Source: Acholeplasmatales bacterium (GTDB lineage Bacteria; Bacillota_I; Bacilli_A; Acholeplasmatales; Anaeroplasmataceae). From it: DNA of 48,783 nt. Made by a program: the position numbers and the translations under genes. The stretch lies in the NCBI GenBank assembly GCA_024690445.1, contig JAILPD010000098.1, positions 1 to 48,783 on the forward strand. Reading direction: 5' to 3'. This document shows, piece by piece, positions 8,257-16,249 of the stretch. Numbering within the stretch: position 1 is the first letter of the stretch; each line of letters begins with the position of its first letter. The notes below the pieces were generated by a model, which saw nothing but the letters and a program-made list of their open reading frames with translations, searched no databases and was not told where the DNA came from.

Positions 8257-8715
8257 ATGGCAAATTACGATGAAATTATTACTATTCTTCCATCACTTAT
8301 AGATGATAAATATGATATTACTTCCTTATCTAATATATCTTCTTTATTAAATATGTATATGGATGATATTAATTGGGTAGGATTTTATTTATTAAAAGAT
8401 AATGAATTAATTCTTGGACCATTCCAAGGAAAACCAGCTTGTACAAGTATTAAGGTTGGTAAAGGTGTATGTGGTACATGTATCGAAAAAAAGGATACTA
8501 TCTTAGTTAAAAACGTACATGAATTTAGTGGGCATATAGCATGTGATTCAGCTTCAAATAGTGAAATATGTATTCCTATATATGATAAAAATAATAATTT
8601 ATATGGATTATTAGATATTGATTCGCCATCACTTAATAGATTCGATGAAACTGATAAAAAGAATTTAGAAGCTATATGTAATATCATTAATAAAGGATTG
8701 GTTGGTAATTTATGA
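8257..8715 (+). CDS. Free methionine-(R)-sulfoxide reductase (GAF-domain fRMsr)
   Basis: The 152-residue single GAF domain reduces free methionine-(R)-sulfoxide using thioredoxin. Family motifs are clear: NWVGFYL, GPFQGKPAC, GKGVCG, HIACD and LLDIDSPSLNRFD. Cysteines at 62, 72 and 96 have the same spacing (10 and 24 residues) as the Cys84/94/118 set of the E. coli enzyme, so catalysis should be intact. An upstream GTG at 8248 lies inside the GAGGTG ribosome-binding site, hence the ATG at 8257. The stop overlaps the next start (ATGA), making a two-gene redox operon divergent from feo. Genomes often label the family GAF domain-containing protein. Confidence 0.92.
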   Translation: MANYDEIITILPSLIDDKYDITSLSNISSLLNMYMDDINWVGFYLLKDNELILGPFQGKPACTSIKVGKGVCGTCIEKKDTILVKNVHEFSGHIACDSASNSEICIPIYDKNNNLYGLLDIDSPSLNRFDETDKKNLEAICNIINKGLVGNL

Positions 8716-9107
8716 CAACAATAGAAAGAGCAAATTACGCTAAGGAATTAAAAGGTAGAGGTAAATGCAACTGCGCTCAAGCAGTAATTAGTGCATTATA
8801 TGATTTAACTGATACTGATTTAAATACTTTATTAGCTTCTACTTCTGGTTTTGCAGTTGGAATGGGAACCATGGAAGCTACATGTGGTGCTTTAATTGGT
8901 GCTAATATAATCTTGGGATTAATTGTAAAACAAGGAACAGTTAAATACTCAAAAATCTTATACAACAAATTCAAAGAATTATCTAAAGCAACTATTTGTA
9001 AAGTAATCAAAGGTATAGATACTGGCATTGTTTTAACTGCTTGTGATATGTGTTGTTACAATGCAGTAATTGCACTACTTGATTTATTAGATGAAATAAA
9101 TAATTAA
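8712..9107 (+). CDS. C_GCAxxG_C_C family redox protein
   Basis: The 131-residue protein has the family's Cys pattern: CNCAQAV near residue 20, then GFAVGMGTMEATCGALIGA, then Cys residues towards the C-terminus (TICKV, ACDMCC). Family members are predicted redox-active or metal-binding proteins with no settled function. The gene overlaps the fRMsr stop by four bases (ATGA), so the two are probably made together and both serve thiol redox chemistry. No terminator is obvious before the rpsD promoter. Confidence 0.85.
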   Translation: MTTIERANYAKELKGRGKCNCAQAVISALYDLTDTDLNTLLASTSGFAVGMGTMEATCGALIGANIILGLIVKQGTVKYSKILYNKFKELSKATICKVIKGIDTGIVLTACDMCCYNAVIALLDLLDEINN

Positions 9108-9120
9108 TATAAAAAAATAA

Positions 9121-9149
9121 TTGACAGCATGTGCTTGCTTTGATATAAT
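9121..9149 (+). promoter_or_regulatory. Consensus promoter of rpsD
   Basis: TTGACA (9121-9126), 17-base spacer, TATAAT (9144-9149): a perfect sigma-A promoter, fitting a ribosomal protein gene. Confidence 0.9.
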
Positions 9150-9153
9150 TTTA

Positions 9154-9300
9154 GGGCGTGGGTAAAAGGCAGCAGTCCATTCTCACTAGTAAATATCTTA
9201 AAGCCTTCGGGTTTAGTTAGTAATCTTCGTTGCCTACAGGTGAAAGCTTAGTTTAAGATATCCTAATGATTTGGTCCAGTACATTTATCCCCAATAAAAT
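9154..9300 (+). promoter_or_regulatory. Structured rpsD leader, candidate S4 autoregulatory element
   Basis: About 150 bases of untranslated leader. A perfect ten-pair helix joins 9193-9202 and 9252-9261. Inside it AGCC-TTCG-GGTT (9202-9213) can form a UUCG-capped hairpin that competes with the helix. GGCAGC (9168-9173) can pair with GTTGCC (9229-9234), which would cross the long helix as a pseudoknot, and GGGTAAA (9160-9166) can partly pair with TTTATCCC near 9284-9291. Firmicutes rpsD leaders are known to bind S4 and repress rpsD; identity here is inferred from position and foldability. Confidence 0.6.
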
Positions 9301-9325
9301 ATTATATTTATAGGAGGACATAGAA

Positions 9326-9928
9326 ATGTCAAGATTCACAGGTTCAAGCTGGAAGGTTTCTCGTCGTTTAAACTATTCTATTTCTGAAACAGGTAAAGAA
9401 TTAGTTAAGAGAAAGACAGCTCCAGGACAACATGGTGCAAAGCGCACAAAGCAAAAGGAATATGGTTTACAGTTAGCTGAGAAGCAAAAGGTAAGATTCA
9501 CTTATGGTGTATCTGAAAAGCAATTCGTTAAGACTTTCAACGAAGCTTCTAAGTTAGAAGGTATGACTGGTGTAAACTTCCTTAAGGTATTAGAGACTAG
9601 ATTAGATAACTTAGTTTATCGTTTAGGTTTCGCTTCAACTAGACCACAAGCTAGACAATTAGTTAACCATGGTCATATCGTAGTTGATGGTAAGAAGGTA
9701 GATATCCCTTCTTATAGAGTAAAGCCAGGTCAAACAATCGCTATGAAGGAAACTTCAAAGGATTTAAAGATTGTTAAGGAAGCATTAGCAGCTAAGTTAG
9801 CTCGTCCTGAATATGTTGCATTTGATGCAGACAAGCAAGTTGGTACATTCGTTAGAATGCCTGAAAGATCAGAATTCTTACCAGAAATCAATGAGCAATT
9901 AATTGTCGAATTCTACAACAGAGCTTAA
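9326..9928 (+). CDS. rpsD: 30S ribosomal protein S4
   Basis: S4 nucleates assembly of the 30S body by binding 16S rRNA and is often a translational regulator of its own mRNA. The 200-residue protein has the usual length. The N-terminus is [20 protein letters not shown], and the S4 RNA-binding domain reads [48 protein letters not shown] strong AGGAGG precedes the ATG. It is a single-gene transcript with its own consensus promoter, a long folded leader and a strong terminator. Confidence 0.98.
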   Translation: MSRFTGSSWKVSRRLNYSISETGKELVKRKTAPGQHGAKRTKQKEYGLQLAEKQKVRFTYGVSEKQFVKTFNEASKLEGMTGVNFLKVLETRLDNLVYRLGFASTRPQARQLVNHGHIVVDGKKVDIPSYRVKPGQTIAMKETSKDLKIVKEALAAKLARPEYVAFDADKQVGTFVRMPERSEFLPEINEQLIVEFYNRA

Positions 9929-9942
9929 TTGTAAGAATCTAC

Positions 9943-9970
9943 AAGGAACACATTTTGTGTTCCTTTTTCT
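9943..9970 (+). terminator. rpsD terminator
   Basis: AAGGAACACA (9943-9952) pairs with TGTGTTCCTT (9956-9965), followed by a T-rich run. Confidence 0.9.
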
Positions 9971-9984
9971 TTTCTCTTCTTCTC

Positions 9985-10013
9985 TTGTTTAAAATAGCCT
10001 AGAAGAGTATAAT
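9985..10013 (+). promoter_or_regulatory. Promoter of the esterase gene
   Basis: TTGTTT (9985-9990), 17 bases, TATAAT (10008-10013), 24 bases before the ATG at 10037. Confidence 0.65.
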
Positions 10014-10036
10014 TATTTATATGGTTGGTGATATAA

Positions 10037-10837
10037 ATGATTGAGTATTATACTCTTTATTTACCAAAATCAAATCGTGAGGTAAAGCTTGAGATATCTG
10101 GTCCTAGATATCGAAATGGAATACAATTTGATACCTTTTATTTGCTAGATGGTCAAAACGCCTTTTTAGATTCACATGCTGCCTTTGGTAGATCAATAAG
10201 AGCTACTAAATGCTTATCTATCGCAGCTAAAGAAATGGGAAAAAGAATTCTAGGTGTTGCTATTCATAATTCTGGTTCTGATTTAGGAAGAGTAAATGAA
10301 TATTCTCCTTTTAAAATAGTAAATAGTCCTATTGAAGAATGGGATAAGCAAGATTTAAATGAATGTATGAATTTCTGTGATGATTTTATTAATACTATCG
10401 TTCCATTTATAGAAAAGAATTACAATACATATAAAGAAAAAGAGCATAGATTTATCTATGGCTCTTCACTCGCAGCGGTAACTGCATTATATATAGGATT
10501 TAAATATAAAGATATGTTTAAATATATTGGTGCCTTTTCTACTGCGACATTCCTATTTAGGGATGAATTCTATAAATTCTTAAATAAAAATAAGGATAAA
10601 AATAAAGACGTATTCATCTATGTAGGAAACAAAGAAACTAGCGATGATTCATATGATGAAAATATTTATATTGATTCTGCCAAGGAATTATATGAGTATT
10701 TAAAAAACAATAACAATAGAGTTAGATTATCCATCGACTTAAATGGTATCCATGATGAAGAAACGTGGGGAAATCATTTATTTGAATTCATCAATTTTAT
10801 TTATAATGATGATATTTTCATCTCATATTCAAAATAA
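10037..10837 (+). CDS. Putative esterase, alpha/beta hydrolase (Fes/esterase D-like)
   Basis: A 266-residue protein with no signal peptide. It follows the putative-esterase layout: beta-strand start (FDTFYLLDGQNAFLDSHAAFG), central segment with DLNECMNFCDDFINTIVPFIEKNY, nucleophile elbow FIYGSSLAAVTALY (GSSLA, where the family usually has GxSxG) and a late His in NGIHDEETWGNHLFEF. The probable triad is this Ser and His plus an Asp/Glu between them. Homologues include carbohydrate and siderophore esterases, but many are only called alpha/beta hydrolases; the substrate is unknown. It is monocistronic with its own promoter and ends in a terminator shared with the convergent aroC. Confidence 0.75.
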   Translation: MIEYYTLYLPKSNREVKLEISGPRYRNGIQFDTFYLLDGQNAFLDSHAAFGRSIRATKCLSIAAKEMGKRILGVAIHNSGSDLGRVNEYSPFKIVNSPIEEWDKQDLNECMNFCDDFINTIVPFIEKNYNTYKEKEHRFIYGSSLAAVTALYIGFKYKDMFKYIGAFSTATFLFRDEFYKFLNKNKDKNKDVFIYVGNKETSDDSYDENIYIDSAKELYEYLKNNNNRVRLSIDLNGIHDEETWGNHLFEFINFIYNDDIFISYSK

Positions 10838-10858
10838 AAAAGCCCTAGGGCTTTTTTT
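10836..10858. terminator. Bidirectional terminator between the esterase gene and aroC
   Basis: A run of As, GCCC-TA-GGGC (10842-10851), then a run of Ts: a near-perfect palindrome usable from either side. It overlaps the aroC stop codon. Confidence 0.85.
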
Positions 10859-11852
10859 AATTGTTCTTTAATGCATCATTTACTAATTTAGCATCTGCTA
10901 AGGCAATAGCACAACAGCTTTCAAGTACAACCATAGCTCTTAATATAATAGCAGCGTCATGGCGGCCTTCTACTACTAATGTGCTAACCTCACCTTTTTC
11001 AAAATTATATGTTTCTTGTTCAATACCAATTGATGGTGTAGGCTTTACAAATACTCTTAATAATATTTCATTACCGTTAGAAATACCACCATTGATACCA
11101 CCATTATTATTAGTGATTGTTTTACCATTTGCATTGATGATAGCGTCATTAAATTCAGAACCCTTCATCGCTACTGCGTCAAAGCCTCTACCAAATTCAA
11201 CACCCTTAACACCACCAATAGAGAATAATAAATGAGAAATAGTCGATTCTAATGAATCAAAATATGGCTCACCAAGACCAACTGGTACATTTCCAATCTT
11301 AATAGATACAATACCACCAATTGAATCCTTTTCTTCAGTAATCTTCTTTAATAAATCATGGTACTTTTTAGGATCTGTTTCTCCACCTAAATTAATCAAT
11401 TTAGTTTCAAATGTAACATTATTTAATATCTTTTTAGCAACAACACCTGCAGATACAATACCTAATGTTAATCTACCAGAAAAATGTCCTCCACCTCTAT
11501 AATCATTAAAAGCGTCATATTTTTCTTTAGCTACCCAGTCAGAATGAGATGGACGAGGATGCTTAACTAAATTAGAATAATCCTTACTTTTTGTGTTCTT
11601 ATTTAAAAATCTTAAACAAATAGGAGCTCCAGTTGTATGGCCATTGAAGACACCACTATCAATGATAATTTCATCATCTTCAATTCTTGGTGTTGTTCCT
11701 AATCCACCTGATTTTCTTCTTCCTAAATCATAAGAAAAATCTAATTCAGAAAGCTCAATACCAGGTTTAACACCATCTAATAAAACTCCGACACCACCGC
11801 CATGAGATTCTCCAAAAATATTTACTTGAAATATGCGTCCAATATGATTCAT
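10857..11852 (-). CDS. aroC: Chorismate synthase
   Basis: Converts EPSP to chorismate, the last shikimate step, with reduced FMN. Conserved pieces are FGESHGGGVGVLLDG (catalytic His), TTPRIEDDEIIIDSGVFNGHTTGAPI, the flavin-site glycine stretch DYRGGGHFSGRLT and GRHDAAI (second His). At 331 residues it is slightly short of the common 350-390. The glycine stretch reads GGHFSGR where E. coli-type enzymes have GGRSSAR, a variant I believe occurs in other low-GC relatives. AAGGAGG precedes the ATG. It is the last gene of the tyrA-aroB-aroA-CM-aroC operon. Confidence 0.95.
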   Translation of the reverse strand: MNHIGRIFQVNIFGESHGGGVGVLLDGVKPGIELSELDFSYDLGRRKSGGLGTTPRIEDDEIIIDSGVFNGHTTGAPICLRFLNKNTKSKDYSNLVKHPRPSHSDWVAKEKYDAFNDYRGGGHFSGRLTLGIVSAGVVAKKILNNVTFETKLINLGGETDPKKYHDLLKKITEEKDSIGGIVSIKIGNVPVGLGEPYFDSLESTISHLLFSIGGVKGVEFGRGFDAVAMKGSEFNDAIINANGKTITNNNGGINGGISNGNEILLRVFVKPTPSIGIEQETYNFEKGEVSTLVVEGRHDAAIILRAMVVLESCCAIALADAKLVNDALKNN

Positions 11853-11866
11853 AAGATCCTCCTTGG

Positions 11867-12157
11867 TTATTTATTTCTCTTTTGATATTCTTCAATCATA
11901 TAGAATTGATAATCCTTAGATGATCTTAAAACACCTTCAAAAAACTCTAAATAATACTTTTCTAATACTTTATTACAAAGCATTTCACAATTCTTTGCCT
12001 TGATTTCACCTTCACGGCTTGAGTCTAAAACAGGCATGTTGTTTTCAAGCTTATATTCAGCTACCAATCTAACAGCGGCCATTCTTCTAATAAATAATTC
12101 AATCATCTTTTCATCGACTTCATTTATTATTTCTCTAGCTTCTTCTAATTTATTCAT
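11867..12157 (-). CDS. Chorismate mutase, AroQ class
   Basis: A 96-residue all-helical protein of the CM_2 type, turning chorismate into prephenate. The N-terminus LEEAREIINEVDEKMIELFIRRMAAVRLVAEYK carries the conserved Arg, Asp and the R(x)MxxxxxVAxYK pattern; SREGEIKAKN and the C-terminal helices complete the fold. It overlaps the end of aroA by eight bases (ATGAATAA), with AGGAGG inside aroA. With tyrA at the head of the operon the route to tyrosine from chorismate is covered; no prephenate dehydratase is present here. Confidence 0.88.
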   Translation of the reverse strand: MNKLEEAREIINEVDEKMIELFIRRMAAVRLVAEYKLENNMPVLDSSREGEIKAKNCEMLCNKVLEKYYLEFFEGVLRSSKDYQFYMIEEYQKRNK

Positions 12158-13412
12158 ACCTAATTTTACCTCCTAAACTTTCAAATACTTTCCAAAAATG
12201 TGGAAATGACTTTGATACAGATGAAGCATTTAATATCTTTAATTCTCCATCCATTTTTAATGTTGCCATCGCAAGTGACATCGCAACTCTATGATCATTA
12301 TGTGAATCAACAACTCCACCATGAAGCATGTCTACTCCATCAATAATCATACCATCTTGAAGCTCAGTAACATTACCACCAAGCTTATTAATCTCTTCTT
12401 TCATACATGTGATACGATCACATTCTTTAATTCTTAATCTTGAAGCATTAATAAATTCACTTCTACCCTTAGATAATGAAGCGAGTACAGTTAATGCAGG
12501 TCCTAAATCAGGTGATTGAGAAAAATCAATTATAGCACCTTTCGATTCATTTCCACTTAATATTAATTCTCCATTACTAAATTTAGAATCAAATCCAAAG
12601 GCTTTCATATCATCAATAATCTTCTTATCACCTTGATGTGATTTTTCTTCCATAGCCTTTAATTTAATATCTGCACCTAGGGCATTTGCTACTAAGAAAA
12701 AGGCAGATTGAGAATAATCACCCTCAATTATATAATCACAAGGCTTATATTTTTGATTACCTTTAATATAAAAATCTTGATAATTTCTATTTTCAATTTC
12801 AATACCAAACATCTTTAATATATCAATAGTTAAATCAATATATCCTTTAGATTCCAACTCAGTTGAAATATGAATTATAGAATCACCATCTAATAAAGGA
12901 AGTGCATATAATAAACCAGTAATAAATTGAGATGAAATATCTCCTCTTACTGTAAATTCACCACTCTTTAAGCCACCTTTTACTTTAAGAGGTAAATAAT
13001 CCTCTCCTCGTTCATATTTAATACCTTGCTTATCAAATATTTCTAAGAATGTATCAAGTGGTCTTTTTACTAAATGATTATGACCTATAAAAGTAACCTC
13101 TTCATTTGCTACTAAAGCGATAGGAATCATAAATCTAATAGTTGAGCCTGACTCATTAGCGTCAATTATATTTTCTTTTCTTATTACATTAGAACCTTCA
13201 ATTATTAAATAATCTTCAAATTCCTCTATTTTAGCTCCACAAGCTCTCATGGCATTAATAGTAGCCTTAATATCATTTGAATATAATACATTGGATATTT
13301 TACTTTTACCACTTGCAAGTGAGGCAGCTATAATAGCTCTATGAGATAAGCTTTTAGAAGGAGGAATGATAACCTCACCATGAAGCTTATTAGGAGTAAT
13401 TATAACATCCAT
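12150..13412 (-). CDS. aroA: EPSP synthase (3-phosphoshikimate 1-carboxyvinyltransferase)
   Basis: Joins shikimate-3-phosphate and PEP to make EPSP. The 420-residue protein shows KSLSHRAIIAASLASG near the start, NESGSTIRFMIPIAL around residue 85, the SPDLGPALTVLAS segment, RIKECDRI and the NDHRVAMSLAMA motif near the end. Its length is normal. Which glyphosate-sensitivity class it belongs to was not determined. Its ATG overlaps the aroB stop (TAATG) with AAAGGAG upstream, so translation is coupled. Confidence 0.95.
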   Translation of the reverse strand: MDVIITPNKLHGEVIIPPSKSLSHRAIIAASLASGKSKISNVLYSNDIKATINAMRACGAKIEEFEDYLIIEGSNVIRKENIIDANESGSTIRFMIPIALVANEEVTFIGHNHLVKRPLDTFLEIFDKQGIKYERGEDYLPLKVKGGLKSGEFTVRGDISSQFITGLLYALPLLDGDSIIHISTELESKGYIDLTIDILKMFGIEIENRNYQDFYIKGNQKYKPCDYIIEGDYSQSAFFLVANALGADIKLKAMEEKSHQGDKKIIDDMKAFGFDSKFSNGELILSGNESKGAIIDFSQSPDLGPALTVLASLSKGRSEFINASRLRIKECDRITCMKEEINKLGGNVTELQDGMIIDGVDMLHGGVVDSHNDHRVAMSLAMATLKMDGELKILNASSVSKSFPHFWKVFESLGGKIRYE

Positions 13413-14434
13413 TATAGTTTCTCCTTTATTCTTTCTTCTGTTAATTTATAAATAGTATATTTACCAAGTTCACTTAAGAAAATAAAATTGATAGTACCAG
13501 CAATATTTTTCTTATCATAGAATGTTTCATCTAAATATTCTTTATAATCATATTCTACTGTTGGTAAATTATATAATTCTAATATTTGCTTTATAACAGG
13601 ATAACAATCCTTAGGTGTAATACCTAAATCTTCACCCATTTTTAATGCCATAAGCATACCAATAGCGACAGCTTCACCATGCTTATAGCCATATTTCATT
13701 TCAATGATATGGCCAAATGTATGTCCAAAATTTAGACTCATTCTTTCGCCAGTATCAAATTCATCTAATTCAACTACTCTCTTCTTTACAGTTAAAGATT
13801 CAATGATGATATCCTCATCAATTTGAGGCTTTTCTAATAATAGATTTAAAAGTTTCTTGTTGCCAATAGCACCATGCTTAATTAATTCACCCATACCATT
13901 ATTAAATTCTCTATCATCTAAAGACTTTAATGTAAGTGGGTCAATTAATACTCTAAGTGGTTGCTTAAAAGCACCTAAGATATTCTTTCTATTATAAAAA
14001 TCAATTGCAGTCTTACCACCAATAGATGAATCCATTTGTGATAATAAAGATGTAGGAATTCCAACATAAGGAATACCTCTATATAGGCTTGCGGCAACGA
14101 ACCCAGTCAAGTCTCCAATTACACCGCCACCTAGTGCTATTAATAAATTATTTCTTCTAATATCCTTCTTTAATAATTCTTCACATACATATACATAGTA
14201 TTTTAATGTTTTTGATTCTTCTCCATGAGGAATAACAACATAATCAACCGTATAATTACTTAAAGAATTCATTACTTGTTTTAAATATAATTTTTCTACA
14301 TTATCATCAGTAATAATAAATATCTTATTTCCTTTATAAACATCAGAAATGTAATCAGAAATTTTATCTAATAAACCATTTTCGACAATAATTTTGTAAG
14401 GATTGTTTTTTAATTCTATTTGTAATTCTTTCAT
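13412..14434 (-). CDS. aroB: 3-Dehydroquinate synthase
   Basis: NAD- and metal-dependent cyclisation of DAHP to 3-dehydroquinate, the second shikimate step. The 340-residue protein shows the NAD-binding region IPHGEESKTLKYY, ALGGGVIGDLTGFVAASLYRG, PTSLLSQMDSSIGGKTAIDF, the metal-site RMSLNFGHTFGHIIE and HGEAVAIGM. All catalytic landmarks are present. It starts at a TAATG overlap with tyrA and ends in one with aroA, so the operon's central genes are chained. Confidence 0.95.
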   Translation of the reverse strand: MKELQIELKNNPYKIIVENGLLDKISDYISDVYKGNKIFIITDDNVEKLYLKQVMNSLSNYTVDYVVIPHGEESKTLKYYVYVCEELLKKDIRRNNLLIALGGGVIGDLTGFVAASLYRGIPYVGIPTSLLSQMDSSIGGKTAIDFYNRKNILGAFKQPLRVLIDPLTLKSLDDREFNNGMGELIKHGAIGNKKLLNLLLEKPQIDEDIIIESLTVKKRVVELDEFDTGERMSLNFGHTFGHIIEMKYGYKHGEAVAIGMLMALKMGEDLGITPKDCYPVIKQILELYNLPTVEYDYKEYLDETFYDKKNIAGTINFIFLSELGKYTIYKLTEERIKEKL

Positions 14435-15264
14435 TATTTATCCATTTCCTTTCTAATTGATGTCGAATTGATAAATAATTCTTTTAATTTATCTCTATCA
14501 TTTTCTTTTAAAGCAGTCTTTAATTTATCTAATTCATGCTCAAATGATTCAATATGATTTAATAAATTTTCCTTATTTTCTAAGAACAATTCGCTCCATA
14601 ATACTTCATTAATTTTAGCAATTCTTGTTAAATCACGATAAGAATCACCAATAAAATATTTAGTATCTTTTTCATGATCACTATTAACTAGTGATACGGC
14701 AATAGCGTGAGTCAATTGAGATGTAAATCCAATCATATTATCATGCTTTTCAATATCAATTACATTAATTCTTTCAAATCCTAAATCAACACCAAGTGTC
14801 TTTAATATTTCAACAACATATTGTTTTGAATTAGGAGTTACAGTAATTAAGAAATTAGCACCATCAAATGAAACATCCTTTGAATTGCTTACTCCACTCT
14901 TTTCTCTTCCTGCCATAGGGTGATGAGAAACATAAGCGGCAGGTAGTGCAAGTTTTTCAGCCTCATATACAAATGATGTTTTTACACCTGAAATATCTGT
15001 AATAATTTGATTTTCATTGAAATATTTAGAATACTTCTTTAAAAAATCTAAAATCAAATTTGGATATAACGCAAGAATAATAATATCAGATTTCTTGATA
15101 AGTGTTTCTGGTTTAGAAGACCCATCATCGATATAACCCTTATATATTGCATATTCTATTGATTCCCTATTTATATCAGTAGCGTATACCTTATAACCCT
15201 TATTTTTAAGCTTATAAGCATACGCTCCGCCCATTAGTCCTAAACCAACAATTAAAACCCTCAT
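14434..15264 (-). CDS. tyrA: Prephenate dehydrogenase
   Basis: NAD(P)-dependent oxidation of prephenate on the way to tyrosine. The 276-residue protein has a Rossmann start (IVGLGLMGGAYAYKLKNKGY), the conserved SHHPMAGREKSGVSNS with the catalytic His, and the helical C-terminal dimer domain with MIGFTSQLTHAIAVSL. It lacks an ACT or chorismate mutase domain; the mutase is the separate gene at 11867. AAGGAG lies seven bases before the ATG. First gene of the aromatic operon, behind the promoter at 15300-15328. Confidence 0.93.
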   Translation of the reverse strand: MRVLIVGLGLMGGAYAYKLKNKGYKVYATDINRESIEYAIYKGYIDDGSSKPETLIKKSDIIILALYPNLILDFLKKYSKYFNENQIITDISGVKTSFVYEAEKLALPAAYVSHHPMAGREKSGVSNSKDVSFDGANFLITVTPNSKQYVVEILKTLGVDLGFERINVIDIEKHDNMIGFTSQLTHAIAVSLVNSDHEKDTKYFIGDSYRDLTRIAKINEVLWSELFLENKENLLNHIESFEHELDKLKTALKENDRDKLKELFINSTSIRKEMDK

Positions 15265-15299
15265 GAAATGGCTCCTTTTTACATAAAAAAACTAGATAA

Positions 15300-15328
15300 A
15301 TTTTAACATAATTAATATATGTTTTCAA
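15300..15328 (-). promoter_or_regulatory. Promoter of the aromatic operon
   Basis: Minus-strand TTGAAA (15328-15323), 17 bases, TAAAAT (15305-15300). The leader to the tyrA ATG is only about 30 bases, with no T-box or leader peptide. Confidence 0.65.
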
Positions 15329-15341
15329 GTTAAGCTAAAGC

Positions 15342-16181
15342 TTATTCTTTAACTATGAACCCAACAATTAATGAATTAATACCATACATGTTTCCATAAT
15401 ACGCAGGTAACACTTCTTTAATTATTTTATCCCCAGCCTTTAAAGCCTTAATCTGCTTTTCTAATATTTCAATATATTTAGAATAAGCATCAGTATAAAG
15501 AATAAATGAAATGACATCAACTCCTGCAATTTCAGTAGTGATTGACTTTACTAAATAATCGAATGGATATTTATTCTTATACTTCTTTAAAAGCACTACA
15601 CCATCCTTATTACATTCATAAAGCACTCCCTTTTTGACTTCTAATATATCCTCATCGTAATCAATTTTTGAAATTGTAGGTAGAATATCACGTTCTGGAG
15701 TAAAAATATAAAGTTTAAATTTATCTTCAACCTCTTTAAACTTCTTAGTTAATTCATCTATATTTCCATCTTTTTTAAAGCTCTTATTAGCTTCTAATAA
15801 TGCATAATCAAATGGATATAACAATAACTTAGTTTTAATTAATGAAATATCTGGATATCTATCCTCATCAATTATCTTTTCAATTAATTCTATTAATTCT
15901 TTTTCATTTTCATTTATTATGAAAACTACCTTATCAACCTTATCGATAATTGCTTTGTCAATTCTTTTTACTAAGTCATCATATGACATACATTTAAAAG
16001 TAGGCTTAGCTAACGAATCATTCTTACATCTAATATAAAAATCATTATCATTCATATCAATGAAATCATCATATTCTTCATATGAATAAAATGAAATAAT
16101 ATCGTTTAATACCTCAATTGAAGAATCATAACGAATATAATTAAGATTTGTTTTACTTGATATAAAAATCCTAGTCTTCAT
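15342..16181 (-). CDS. Divergent DegV-like protein
   Basis: About 279 residues with no strong motif. The order of elements follows the DegV/FakB fatty-acid-binding fold. An N-terminal strand and turn (RIFISSKTNLNY) sits where DegV has the TDSxxDL motif. Then come a SYDDLVKRIDKAIID segment before a strand, YPFDYALLEANKSFKKDGNI like the DegV dimer helix, KLYIFTPERDIL in the VDTLEYL place, and VLYECNKDGVVLLKKYKNK like the KPIL..DGKI..L.K.R stretch. Key lipid-binding residues look lost. GTG and ATG codons at 16190/16187 lie in or too near AGGAG; ATG 16181 is eight bases from it. This is a fold-level inference only. Confidence 0.45.
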   Translation of the reverse strand: MKTRIFISSKTNLNYIRYDSSIEVLNDIISFYSYEEYDDFIDMNDNDFYIRCKNDSLAKPTFKCMSYDDLVKRIDKAIIDKVDKVVFIINENEKELIELIEKIIDEDRYPDISLIKTKLLLYPFDYALLEANKSFKKDGNIDELTKKFKEVEDKFKLYIFTPERDILPTISKIDYDEDILEVKKGVLYECNKDGVVLLKKYKNKYPFDYLVKSITTEIAGVDVISFILYTDAYSKYIEILEKQIKALKAGDKIIKEVLPAYYGNMYGINSLIVGFIVKE

Positions 16182-16214
16182 TAACATCACTCCTGAATAC
16201 TATTTTATCATATA

Positions 16215-16249
16215 AAAAGCAAAAAGCCCTATTTTTATTAAAAATAGGA
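16215..16249 (-). terminator. Terminator of the ABC exporter operon
   Basis: CCTATTTTT pairs with AAAAATAGG around a four-base loop, then GCTTTTT on the minus strand. It starts directly at the stop of the 16250-18013 gene. Confidence 0.85.

Noticed and set aside
9154..9300. Possible stand-alone small RNA such as 6S or RNase P RNA
   Set aside because: It is directly followed by the rpsD ribosome-binding site without a terminator and lacks the conserved cores of those RNAs, so a leader is the simpler reading.
15265..15341. T-box or leader-peptide attenuator for the aromatic operon
   Set aside because: The leader is about 30 bases with no specifier hairpin, T-box sequence or terminator.
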